DNA from: Halobacteriales archaeon QH_10_70_21
Lineage (GTDB): Archaea > Halobacteriota > Halobacteria > Halobacteriales > Haloarculaceae
Length of the DNA stretch: 25,386 bases
Direction: 5' to 3'
Assembly (NCBI GenBank): GCA_003021325.1
Contig: PXQM01000107.1
Coordinates: forward strand, 4,409-29,794
Shown: one piece after another, positions 1 through 6,620 of the stretch
How the letters are laid out: each line of letters starts with the position of its first letter
Numbering within the stretch: position 1 is the stretch's first letter
Translations under genes and position numbers: made by a program
Notes under the pieces: model-generated
What the model was told of the DNA's origin: nothing
Databases searched by the model: none
What the model saw: the letters and a program-made list of their open reading frames with translations, nothing else

Positions 1-1048
1 AGTTCGACCACGTACGCCGTCCCGCGCGGCTGGTTGTCCTCGACGCGTATCGCGCCGTCGTAGCGCTCGACGAGCGTCTCGACCAGGCGGAGGCCCCCTC
101 GAGGGAGTCGTCCTCGAACATCGATTCCTTCCGCTCGTCGGGGATGCCCGGCCCGTTGTCCCGGACCGTCAGACGGGCGGTCTCGCCGTCCAGCTCGACG
201 GCGACGTGGACCCGCGGGTCGTCGGCGTCGTTGTGCTCGACGGCGTTCTCGACGAGGTTGTCGACGACCGACCGGACGCCGGCGTTGGCGACGACCGGCG
301 CCCGGTCCGGGAGGTCCGCCCGCACCGGCACGCCGTGTGTCGTCGCCGCCGAGTCGACCAGCTCGGCGGTGACGGCCGCGAGGTCCACCCGCTCGAGGGC
401 TGGGTCGTCGACGAGCGTCTCCGCGACGGCACCGGAGGTCTCGATGCGCGTCATCGCCTCGCTGGCCTTCTCGCCGATGATGGTCGCGCTGTCGGGGCGG
501 GCGGCCGGCTCCGCGGTCGCGTCAGCCTCCGCGAGGGGGTCGGCGTGCCCCCGGATGGCCGAGAGGTCGTTCTGCCGGTCGTGTCTGATAAAGTGGTTGA
601 CGAACGCGAAGGCGTCGGCGACCGTCCTGGCCTCGTGGGCCTCCGAGCGCGCCCTGGCGTTGTAGTAGCCGGCGGCGAACCCGGCGACGGCCCCCGAGAC
701 GGTCGTGACGAGAATCGGGAAGACGGGTTCGGCGATGGTCCGGCCCTCGAGCCGTCGGACGACCATCGTCGCCCACGTGGCCGTCAGGAAGGCGGCGCCG
801 CCGCCGAACGTCCAAGCACGGACCGTCCACCGGTTCTCGGCGTCGAACTCCGAGTCGGCGAGCCAGTAGCCGCCGTAGAGCAGCACCAGCGCGGGCGCAC
901 CCTCGAGCGCCATCGCGAGCACCGGGCCGGGCGCCCACGCCGGTTCCCGTATCTCGTCGAGGTGGTGTTTCAGCGAAAGCGACAGCAGCGCGACCGCGAA
1001 CCCGCCGACCAGAAGCGAGGGCAGATCCCGGAGCTGTCGGCGGCGCAT
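1..1048 (-). pseudogene. Membrane sensor histidine kinase, frameshifted, 3' end outside window
   Basis: Translation from the ATG at 1048 gives an N-terminal region with several hydrophobic segments (about residues 11-26, 42-60, 80-95 and 108-127). An H-box follows, FIRHDRQNDL, with the phosphoacceptor His156 at codon 583-581. Next come the ATP-binding N-box (LVENAVEHND) and the G1 box (DNGPGIP, near 160-145). The frame then breaks: after FEDDSLEG (to about 95-98) the conserved C-terminal strand GLRLVETLVERYDG continues in another frame down to base 1. The GTGLGL-type glycine box expected between them is missing. Both halves are strongly family-like, so this is a recent deletion or a sequence error. 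The kinase would signal to an unknown response regulator; none is in the window. As it stands, the ATP lid is disrupted and the protein should be inactive. Confidence 0.85.
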
Positions 1049-1166
1049 CGTGCCAGACACTGTGTTCCCGCCCGTTTCGCAGTTGGCCCTAAACAGTTAG
1101 GAACGGCCCCGGACCACCTGGAGGCGGGCACCGGAATGGTCCTCCGGAGCGGGGACGACCTTCGTG

Positions 1167-2039
1167 TCACGACCCGCCGGCAGGGTAGTCGGCGTCGAGG
1201 ACGGCGTCCGACGCGCCCTCGGCGCCCGCGTCGTCGCCGGCCGGCGAGACGCTGCCGGTACGGTAGCCCTCGAGATCCAGCGTCACGTGGTCGAAGCCGG
1301 CGTCGGTGAGATGCTCGCGGGCCGCCGCCGCGAAGTCGGGGTCCAGCGCCCGCTCGAGCTCCTCGGCGCCGACCTCGATGCGGGCCAGTCCGTCGTGGTC
1401 ACGGACGCGGAACTGCTCGAACCCCCACGTCCGGAGCAGCGTCTCGGCCGTCTCGACGCGGCCGAGCCGCTCCTCGGTGACCGCCAGCCCCGTCGGGATG
1501 CGCGAGGAGAGACACGCCATCGACGGCTTCTCGGCCACCGAGAGGTCGTAGTCGCGGGCTATCTCCCGGACCTCCTCCTTGGCGATGCCGTGCTCAAGCA
1601 GCGGCGAGTAGGCGTCCAGTTCCTCGACGGCCCGGAGACCGGGGCGGTGGCCCTCGCCCGGGTCGGAGGCGTTCGTCCCGTCGCAGACCACCTCGATGCC
1701 GAGCTCGCGGGCCGTCTCGAACATCTTTCCGAGCCGCATCGAGCGGCAGTGATAGCAGCGCTCGTCGTCGTTCTCGACGAAGGCCTCGCTGTCCAGCTCC
1801 GAGAAGGAGACGACCTCGTGGCGGACGCCGATTTCCTCGGCGACGCGGGCCGCGTCGTCGAGTTCGGCCGCCGGGAGCGTTTCGCTCTTTGCGGTGCAGG
1901 CGACCGCGCTCTCGCCGAGCGCCTCGTGGGCCAGGGCGGCGACCACCGAGGAGTCGACGCCGCCGGAGAAGGCGACGACGACCCCGTCGAAGGTCCGCAG
2001 GTCCTCGACCGCAGCCTCGCGCTTTGCGCGCGTGTCCAT
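1167..2039 (-). CDS. larE: LarE-type ATP-dependent sulfur transferase
   Basis: A 290-aa PP-loop protein. The nucleotide loop SGGVDSS is at residues 25-31. CYHC is at 95-98 and the LarE signature PSMACLSSRIPTG, with Cys176, at 172-184. LarE adenylates the carboxylates of pyridinium dicarboxylate mononucleotide and puts sulfur on them when the nickel-pincer nucleotide cofactor is made. In Lactiplantibacillus LarE the sulfur comes sacrificially from one cysteine. LarE proteins with three cysteines carry a [4Fe-4S] cluster instead, and Cys95, Cys98 and Cys176 here match that pattern. LarB, LarC and LarA are not in the window. The start is well placed, with an AT-rich box about 26 nt upstream. The last 25 or so residues are an acidic, low-complexity tail. 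The gene looks intact and lies 54 nt downstream of the YqcI-like gene. Confidence 0.92.
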   Translation of the reverse strand: MDTRAKREAAVEDLRTFDGVVVAFSGGVDSSVVAALAHEALGESAVACTAKSETLPAAELDDAARVAEEIGVRHEVVSFSELDSEAFVENDDERCYHCRSMRLGKMFETARELGIEVVCDGTNASDPGEGHRPGLRAVEELDAYSPLLEHGIAKEEVREIARDYDLSVAEKPSMACLSSRIPTGLAVTEERLGRVETAETLLRTWGFEQFRVRDHDGLARIEVGAEELERALDPDFAAAAREHLTDAGFDHVTLDLEGYRTGSVSPAGDDAGAEGASDAVLDADYPAGGS

Positions 2040-2061
2040 ACCCGACCGGTCGGGGCGCGCG

Positions 2062-2069
2062 TAGAAAAG
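2062..2069 (-). promoter_or_regulatory. TATA-like box of larE
   Basis: On the minus strand the box reads CTTTTCTA in otherwise GC-rich DNA. Its centre is about 26 nt before the larE ATG, which fits a leaderless transcript. It gives larE its own promoter although the upstream gene ends only 54 nt away. Confidence 0.5.
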
Positions 2070-2093
2070 CCCGGCGTCACGGCGGCGGGGCGG

Positions 2094-2924
2094 TTACAGT
2101 TCGACCGGACCGACGATGCGGTCGGCGTCCTCGACCAGCAGGTCGGATTTCGGGTGCTCGCGGGTCACGGTGATGGGGCACTCGTCGGGCGCCTGCTCGT
2201 CGTCGGCCGAGAGCATGTACTGGGGCCACTCGCGGTCGCCCTCGACGCCCCAGTCGCCGAGGTCGGCGTGCGGACAGACGCCGTCGTACTCCTCGAGGCG
2301 GCCCTGGATGACGTCGCGGGCCCGCTGGCCGGCCTCGGTGTCGGCGGTGACGTCGAGGGTCTCGAACAGTTCGCGCGGCTGGAACGTTATCTCCAGGCCG
2401 ACCGGACAGTACCGGCTCATCCGGTCGTCGTAGAACGGCGCCCGGCAGGTGGGGAAGATCGGCTCGCCGGCGAAGCAGAACTCCCAGTAGGGGTCGTCCG
2501 GGTCCGTCGGGATGTCCTCGGGCCACGGCTCCGGATCGTGGACGTGGAGGAACTGGAGGACGTGCCACAGCGCCTCGTGGTACTCGGCCTCCGAGAGGGG
2601 TTCGGCGGGCGGTCGGAAGAACGTCACGAGCGACGCGCGCTCGCCGTGGTCCCGCCAGGTGTCGAGGTACTCGACGAGCGTCCGGCCGAGGTCCAGCAGG
2701 ACGTCCTTGTCGGTCATCGACGGGACGGCGGTGTACAGCGGTTCGCCGTCGCGGACGGACTCGGCCCCGAAGAAGCAGGGGAACGGCGAGCCGTTCCGCT
2801 CGCCGGTGAGCCCAGCCTCGAACGTCCGCCAGTGGTCCCGGACCCACCCGGGGGCCGCCCCGGACTCGACCCGCGCCTCGACGGTCGGCTGGTCGACGAG
2901 CGTTCCGACGACGGGCTCGGTCAT
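2094..2924 (-). CDS. YqcI/YcgG family protein (GntA-like heme oxygenase superfamily)
   Basis: Starting at the ATG at 2924 (MTEPVVG) the protein has 276 aa. Hallmarks of the YqcI/YcgG family are present in order: FPCFFGAESV near the N-terminus, WHVLQFLHVHD and DPYWEFCFAGEPIFPTC in the middle, then SRYCPVGLEITFQPRELF. Some members of this family (GntA of guanitoxin synthesis, AglA) are heme-dependent N-hydroxylases of guanidino or amino groups. That is family knowledge; the substrate here is unknown. The conserved His/Cys-rich central block is present. An alternative in-frame ATG at 2975 would overlap the end of the MOSC remnant. I prefer 2924 because an AT-rich box lies about 28 nt upstream. 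No neighbouring biosynthetic cluster suggests a product. Confidence 0.83.
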   Translation of the reverse strand: MTEPVVGTLVDQPTVEARVESGAAPGWVRDHWRTFEAGLTGERNGSPFPCFFGAESVRDGEPLYTAVPSMTDKDVLLDLGRTLVEYLDTWRDHGERASLVTFFRPPAEPLSEAEYHEALWHVLQFLHVHDPEPWPEDIPTDPDDPYWEFCFAGEPIFPTCRAPFYDDRMSRYCPVGLEITFQPRELFETLDVTADTEAGQRARDVIQGRLEEYDGVCPHADLGDWGVEGDREWPQYMLSADDEQAPDECPITVTREHPKSDLLVEDADRIVGPVEL

Positions 2925-2948
2925 TGTCGGACAGAACGTGCCGTGGTC

Positions 2949-2956
2949 GGTTTTAC
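2949..2956 (-). promoter_or_regulatory. TATA-like box of the YqcI/YcgG gene
   Basis: On the minus strand the box reads GTAAAACC, about 28 nt before the ATG at 2924. It overlaps the stop codon of the MOSC remnant. It supports the shorter start for the downstream gene. Confidence 0.4.
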
Positions 2957-3265
2957 GCTTCGGTTTCGGAACCATCGGTGGACGTTCGTCGAATCGGGTC
3001 GCCCCGCTCGATTCGCCCGCCCTCGACGACGCGACACCGGAGCCCGCCCCGGTGGACCAGCGCCTCCCGGACGCCCCGCTCCTCGAGGTGTCGCTCCAGG
3101 TACGAGCAGGGCTCGCAGAGCTCGGTACCGACGCAGACGGCCTCGCCGACGCGGAACCGCTCGCCGACGAGGTGGTTCAGCGGGACCGAACGCGGGCCGG
3201 TCCAGGAACGCCGTCGGCAGCGCCCGGTCCTCGAAGGCCGCCCGGTAGGCGCCGTACTCGTTCAT
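2953..3265 (-). pseudogene. Chimeric remnant: foreign N-terminus joined to MOSC domain 3' half
   Basis: From the ATG at 3265 the reading frame begins MNEYGAYRAAFEDRALPTAF and continues with FLD. This resembles the N-terminus of haloarchaeal alanine racemase/D-threonine aldolase-like PLP enzymes (a weak, memory-based match). At about 3193 homology switches frame to the second half of a MOSC domain: RSVPLNHLVGERFRVGEAV, then GTELCEPCSYLE with its conserved cysteines, and ALVHRGGLRC. It ends at TAA 2955-2953. MOSC domains carry a sulfur-handling cysteine and occur in molybdenum-cofactor sulfurases and YiiM-type proteins. The first half of the MOSC domain is absent. The junction looks like a deletion that fused two neighbouring genes out of frame. 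Either neighbour could be misidentified; the MOSC half is the secure part. Confidence 0.72.
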
Positions 3266-3340
3266 GCGACCACGATGTCGGCGGTCCCACCTGACGCTTC
3301 CGGCGTGGATATCCGGCTCGTTTAGTCGGTCGGCGTCCGC

Positions 3341-3796
3341 CTACGTCCGCACCTCGGGGTGCCGTTCGACCAGCGTCCGGACCTGCGGGAGCGTCCGCGG
3401 CGGCAGGTCGTCGGCGTCGACCCAGCGGGCCGCCAGCGTCCCCTCGGCGGGGTTCGGCTCGACCGACGACGCGACCCCACAGTCGTAGACCTCATAGGAG
3501 GAGAGCGTCCGCTCGCGGGAGTGGTGGGCGTACCAGACGCGGTCGGCCGGGCCGTCGACGACCACCTCGCAGCCGAGTTCCTCGCGCAACTCGCGCCGGA
3601 GCCCCTCGACCGGCGACTCCGCGCCCTCGAGCCCGCCCCCCGGCAGCGTCCAGAACGCCGACCCGTCGTCGTGCGCTTCCTTGACGAGCAGTACCGCCTC
3701 GCCGGTCGTGACCAGCGCCTTCACGCCGCGCCTGAGACGACCGACGGCGGCCGTCGAGGGACGGGACCCCTCGACGCTGCGTAGCTTCCCTTGCAT
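3341..3796 (-). CDS. Nudix hydrolase
   Basis: From the ATG at 3796 (MQGKLRSVEG) the protein has 151 aa. The Nudix box runs from GGGLEGAESPVEG into LRRELREELG, giving the G-x5-E-x7-REUxEExGU pattern that binds metal and the diphosphate substrate. It is followed by beta-strand segments (VWYAHHSRERTLSSYEVYD) and the WVDADDLPP motif common in this fold. The enzyme would hydrolyse a nucleoside diphosphate linked to another moiety; the substrate cannot be read from sequence. A GTG start at 3811 is possible, but the ATG is preferred because a TATA-like element lies about 30 nt upstream, inside an inverted repeat. It is the last intact minus-strand gene before the decayed region. Confidence 0.9.
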   Translation of the reverse strand: MQGKLRSVEGSRPSTAAVGRLRRGVKALVTTGEAVLLVKEAHDDGSAFWTLPGGGLEGAESPVEGLRRELREELGCEVVVDGPADRVWYAHHSRERTLSSYEVYDCGVASSVEPNPAEGTLAARWVDADDLPPRTLPQVRTLVERHPEVRT

Positions 3797-3798
3797 GG

Positions 3799-3830
3799 TA
3801 TACACTACCACTCGGTCGAGTGTATAACTT
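3799..3830 (-). promoter_or_regulatory. Nudix gene promoter with nested inverted repeats
   Basis: TATACACT at 3799-3806 is mirrored by AGTGTATA at 3819-3826. Nested inside, CACTCG (3809-3814) and CGAGTG (3817-3822) form a second palindrome with a 2-nt centre. The minus-strand TATA element lies in the right arm, about 30 nt before the ATG at 3796. The palindrome therefore sits just downstream of the TATA box, where a bound regulator would block transcription. The operator role is inferred. Confidence 0.5.
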
Positions 3831-3888
3831 TTCTCCTAAAACCCCTTATATTGTCCAATCCACTGATATAGAACTACACGAATAGTGT

Positions 3889-3972
3889 TTAAAAATCGTT
3901 GTATTCCCGTGCTTGTTCGGAAGTCAAAAAAGCAGCCACGACCTGGTCTTCGGACGGTGGTCGTTCGTACAT
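3889..3972 (-). pseudogene. Possible short C-terminal gene remnant
   Basis: A 27-codon frame starts with ATG (MYERPPSEDQVVAAF), ends AREYNDF, and stops at TAA 3891-3889. Its composition is protein-like, with an amphipathic end, and it lies at the edge of an AT-rich stretch (about 3826-3900). It may be the surviving 3' end of a lost gene or a very small gene. I recognise no family. The surrounding 3812-4043 holds nothing else I can support. Confidence 0.22.
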
Positions 3973-4043
3973 TCTGCTGAATAGAGTGAGGCATCAATTG
4001 AGCGTCCCCGGCTCGGACGCGTCTGTACGAATCGGCCTCCTGT

Positions 4044-4691
4044 TCACCCGTTCAACGCCGGAAGCGACCCTACTTCCATCGTTGGCGGTGTCCACTGATC
4101 CCGTTCGCAGACGTTCTTCCAGGCGACCGTCTCCGCCGGACCGTCCTTGAGGGGATAGGCCTCCGTGCCGAACTCGGACAGCCGCCGTTGTCGGAGTTTC
4201 TCCTCGTACGTCCGGTGTTCCGCGTTCGAAACGCGCGGCGCGTCCGGTCGGAGCAACTGTTCCAACAGCAGTGACCGATAGTGACCGAAGAACCGGTCTA
4301 TGAGCTCGTGCACACGATCGACCGTGAGCCGACCGGTTCGATCGACGTACCGCTCCGGGTCGGACACCGGCGATAACTCGTGGCGGGCCCACGACAGCAG
4401 ATCGACGCTCCAGCGGTCGTCCGACGTTCGTACGACCGTCGCGTCCTCCGGCCACCGCTCAATCAAGCACCCGACTGCGGAGTCCTCCACGACGTTGACC
4501 GGGGGATTCCTCGTTCGGTGATACGGAATCCGTACCGACGGGACGACCGGGTTGAAATCGACTGCCGGCCCGTCGCCGAACGGTCCCCTACTTCCGGAAC
4601 ACAGCCGAAACGCATCGTCAAGCCGTCCGGACTGCCGGAGCTGGCTCAGCGCCGTCCGATTCGTCGCCGGCACCGACGCGAAGTAGACCAT
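4044..4691 (-). CDS. Hypothetical protein next to IS right end
   Basis: From the ATG at 4691 (MVYFASVPATN) the protein has 215 aa. I do not recognise a family. The middle contains LLSWARHELSPVSDPERYVD and VHELIDRFFGHYRSLLLEQL, helical and amphipathic, followed by a charged C-terminal third (EEKLRQRRLSEFGTEAYPLK). No membrane segments or metal motifs are visible. Alternative in-frame ATGs lie at 4718 and 4733. The one at 4733 coincides with the terminal bases of the transposon end, so it is less likely to be ancestral. Codon composition is less extreme than in the flanking blocks, which suggests acquired DNA. The gene could also be a remnant that stayed open by chance. Confidence 0.45.
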   Translation of the reverse strand: MVYFASVPATNRTALSQLRQSGRLDDAFRLCSGSRGPFGDGPAVDFNPVVPSVRIPYHRTRNPPVNVVEDSAVGCLIERWPEDATVVRTSDDRWSVDLLSWARHELSPVSDPERYVDRTGRLTVDRVHELIDRFFGHYRSLLLEQLLRPDAPRVSNAEHRTYEEKLRQRRLSEFGTEAYPLKDGPAETVAWKNVCERDQWTPPTMEVGSLPALNG

Positions 4692-4728
4692 CCCCTCGAC
4701 GGTGCAGACGGGTCCCATCGTCCGTCCT

Positions 4729-4800
4729 GACATCCTCCTACGGCTAAAGCCGTGGGGTTCCCTCACTGGGAGTTGAACCCACGGAAACGGTCGCAGGTTC
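4729..4800 (-). mobile_element. IS200/IS605 (IS1341)-type right end, solo
   Basis: On the minus strand this contains the hairpin ACGGCT-TT-AGCCGT (4753-4740), followed by GGAGGATGTCA at the end. That is the layout of right ends of haloarchaeal IS200/IS605 and IS1341-type elements. In such elements this end also forms the 3' part of the TnpB guide (omega) RNA. The bases before the hairpin (about 4800-4757) would be scaffold. No tnpA or tnpB frame is present on either side, so only the end survives. The boundary abuts the hypothetical gene at 4044-4691. Confidence 0.55.
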
Positions 4801-5000
4801 GCAGTCACGGTGGACGATAACCTGCGTTTCGGGCCGTGCCAGTGCGGCCCCCGCCTCGGACCTCTGCGGCCTACGACCCGGTGTCAAAGAGGTCACCGGG
4901 GCGCGACGGACCGGTGGAAGCGGCGGGTTCGATGCCGAGGGCCGACGCCGACAGCGGGACGCCCGCGACGAGTAGCGCCCGCTGCGGGTCCCCCGTCGTG

Positions 5001-5288
5001 ATGCGTTTTCGGAGCCGATACGCCCGCGTAGAATATCAGGCTACACGATACCAGCAGACAGATTCCACGTACACGACGACCGCAAACGATGTCGAAGACG
5101 ACACCGGGCTGGATATCATCCTGCAGGCGATGGCCGTCGAACAGCGGCCGGAGCATCCGGCAGTGTTTCGTTCCGTCCGCTGTCGAGACCTCGACGGCAC
5201 TCCGATTGTACTCGACGAGTTCGAGGACGCCCTTCTCGACGCTCTCCTGTCAGAGCGATTTGAGTCCATCGTCGTGAACCCTGGCTGA
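5001..5288 (+). CDS. Small hypothetical protein between two IS ends
   Basis: From the ATG at 5001 (MRFRSRYARVEYQ) the protein has 95 aa. The C-terminal two thirds look like a real haloarchaeal protein: GLDIILQAMAVEQRPEHPAV, then VLDEFEDALLDALLSERFES, acidic and helical. I recognise no family. The frame is open upstream to about 4836, but that part is arginine- and proline-rich and unconvincing. It lies inside a roughly 600-bp segment bounded by two outward-facing IS right ends, so it may be cargo or the 3' end of an interrupted gene. Confidence 0.35.
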   Translation: MRFRSRYARVEYQATRYQQTDSTYTTTANDVEDDTGLDIILQAMAVEQRPEHPAVFRSVRCRDLDGTPIVLDEFEDALLDALLSERFESIVVNPG

Positions 5289-5344
5289 CATCGGGTTGGT
5301 TGCGAACGGATCGTACTCGAAGGATTACAGTGCCATCGAGGAGA

Positions 5345-5384
5345 AAGGCCCGTGCTTTAGCGCGGGGATGAATCCGACAATCGA
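5345..5384 (+). mobile_element. Second IS200/IS605-type right end, solo
   Basis: The stem CCCGTGCT (5349-5356) pairs with AGCGCGGG (5359-5366), with one G-T pair, and is followed by GATGAATCCGAC. This is the other common right-end form of haloarchaeal IS200/IS605/IS1341 elements. Its body should lie to the left, but 4800-5345 contains no tnpB. Immediately to the right a Fic gene begins in mid-domain, so the element end probably marks where the 5' part of that gene was lost. Confidence 0.5.
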
Positions 5385-5399
5385 CTCCACAATGCACCG

Positions 5400-5773
5400 A
5401 TGATAGTAAGGGAAACGCACCGGCGACTCATGGCGAACAGACAGCCAGAGATTGCTGGCGAGTACCGCGACTGTCCCGTGTCGGTCGGCACCCACGACCA
5501 ACCGAGTCCGGCGGTGGTCCGGATGAAAGTGGAGGAGTTGCTCCAGTTCCGCCCGGCTACTGCTGCGGAAGCCGTCCGGTGCCACGTCGCGTTCGAGACG
5601 ATTCATCCGTTTCAGGACGGGAACGAACGGACCGGCCGGATGAGTTACTACTGGCACTGCCACCAGCTCGATGTCGAGCCCGAGTCGTGGACCGCCGGGG
5701 TCCGTGAGGACACTACGAACTGTTCGAACAGCAACGCGCAAGGCCGACCCAGTACGTCGAGCAGAGTACCTGA
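5400..5773 (+). pseudogene. Fic-domain protein remnant
   Basis: The frame from 5400 gives THRRLMANRQPEIAGEYR, the GTHDQPSPAVV loop, EELLQFRPATAAEAVRCHVA and the Fic core TIHPFQDGNERTGR. Fic enzymes transfer AMP or related groups from nucleotides using the HPFx(D/E)GN(G/K)R loop. Here the G/K position is Glu (HPFQDGNER), which should weaken phosphate binding. At about 5703 the frame shifts and continues YELFEQQRARPTQYVEQST to a stop at 5771-5773. The N-terminal half is missing and the IS right end lies directly upstream. Several changes together (truncation, motif loss, frameshift) mark this as a decayed gene. No antitoxin partner is visible. Confidence 0.75.
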
Positions 5774-6251
5774 TTGCTTCTTCAGGAGAGCGGGCCCTGC
5801 CGTCTCCGTCGTCCCCTCTCGCCGCCTCGCTGGCGCTCGCGGGATTCCTCGTGACGACGGTACCCGCCGGTGGGGCAGCTGCAGCGTCCGCACAGTATCG
5901 CTCGACCGCCGCCAGCAGTGCTCCTGCGTCCGGGCCCACGTACAGCCCCTCGTCGAATCGGGTCGGCGAGTCGCCCTCGAACAGACGTGTGACGAGCTCG
6001 TCGGCCGTTCGTTCGGGGAGAGACCTTCCGGCCGTACGTTACCTCCGAAGGGCAGAAGCTGATCGCGGGCGACGACGTCACCGGACCACACGGTCGCTTT
6101 GACCTCAGCCGGTGTGTCGATTTGTGCATGGTTCCACCGGACAGCGACGACCTGAAGTCACGCCTTTGCCTCGTCGGCCTCATGTGGCTGCGCGTGTTTC
6201 AGCACGGACCGCTTAGCTGAAGCTGTATACACCGTTCAACAGGCTCATGCA
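5774..6251. other. Decayed stretch with gene fragments on both strands
   Basis: No intact gene is visible. On the minus strand, 6038-5780 is open without a start codon and reads like a real haloarchaeal C-terminus (RTADELVTRLFEGDSPTRF, then GLYVGPDAGALLAAVERYC). A TAA lies just upstream at 6041-6039. On the plus strand, about 6047-6220 reads coherently to a TGA (LIAGDDVTGPHGRFDLSRC, then GLMWLRVFQHGPLS). I recognise neither. The stretch looks like overlapping fragments of lost genes between the Fic and HxlR remnants. Confidence 0.3.
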
Positions 6252-6530
6252 AGACGTCGGCGGCAGCTCAATTCGGTATCATCGGTAACGCTCGCGAACT
6301 TCGAAGAGAACGATATCGTCGACGGACGGATGGTGAGCGAAAAGCCGGTTTGGCCGGGGGCTCCATTACCCAATTTGGCCGAGGGCTCGACCCGGTCATC
6401 ACCGCACTGAACGAGTGGAAAGGGGGATTTCGAACCGATGGCGGAGAGGAAGGAGCAGTTCGAAGAGAGTGTCGGCAGGGACCGGGTCCGATGGTCGATG
6501 CCGTTGAAACGGAGACGAATGGGTCGTTGA
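6252..6530 (+). pseudogene. HxlR-family transcriptional regulator remnant
   Basis: Three pieces of a winged-helix HxlR protein lie in order. The first frame (6252-about 6340) reads QLNSVSSVTLANFEENDIVD then GRMVSEKPV, matching recognition-helix and wing segments. The second frame (about 6360-6420) reads SITQFGRGLDPVITALNEW, matching the family's YSLTxxGRxLxPVLxxLxxWG signature. The first frame then returns (6426-6530) with DFEPMAERKEQFEESVGRD to TGA. The N-terminal helices are not recognisable, and the conserved RVEYSLT junction is lost. It is clearly inactive as written. The family usually controls adjacent stress or efflux genes, but nothing nearby can be assigned as a target. Confidence 0.7.
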
Positions 6531-6590
6531 CATGCGGTCCGGTCGCAAGATGACGGACGGTCGACTCCGTGCGGACTCGCGGCCCCGAGG

Positions 6591-6599
6591 TTCAAGTAC
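6591..6599 (+). promoter_or_regulatory. TATA-like box of the zinc-ribbon gene
   Basis: TTCAAGTAC is centred about 26 nt before the ATG at 6621, at leaderless spacing. It is the last AT-containing element before the GC-rich block. Confidence 0.35.
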
Positions 6600-6620
6600 G
6601 AGAGCGGGACCAGACCCCCC

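Noticed and set aside
1164..3248. Very long plus-strand open frame of about 690 codons
   Set aside because: It lies antisense to larE and the YqcI/YcgG gene and is a by-product of high GC codon use; no family resemblance.
4836..5000. N-terminal extension of the small protein at 5001
   Set aside because: Arg/Pro/Ser-rich, unlike the acidic downstream part, and no promoter element.
4800..5345. A TnpB gene between the two IS right ends
   Set aside because: No RuvC-like or zinc-finger motifs of TnpB in any frame; only ends are present.
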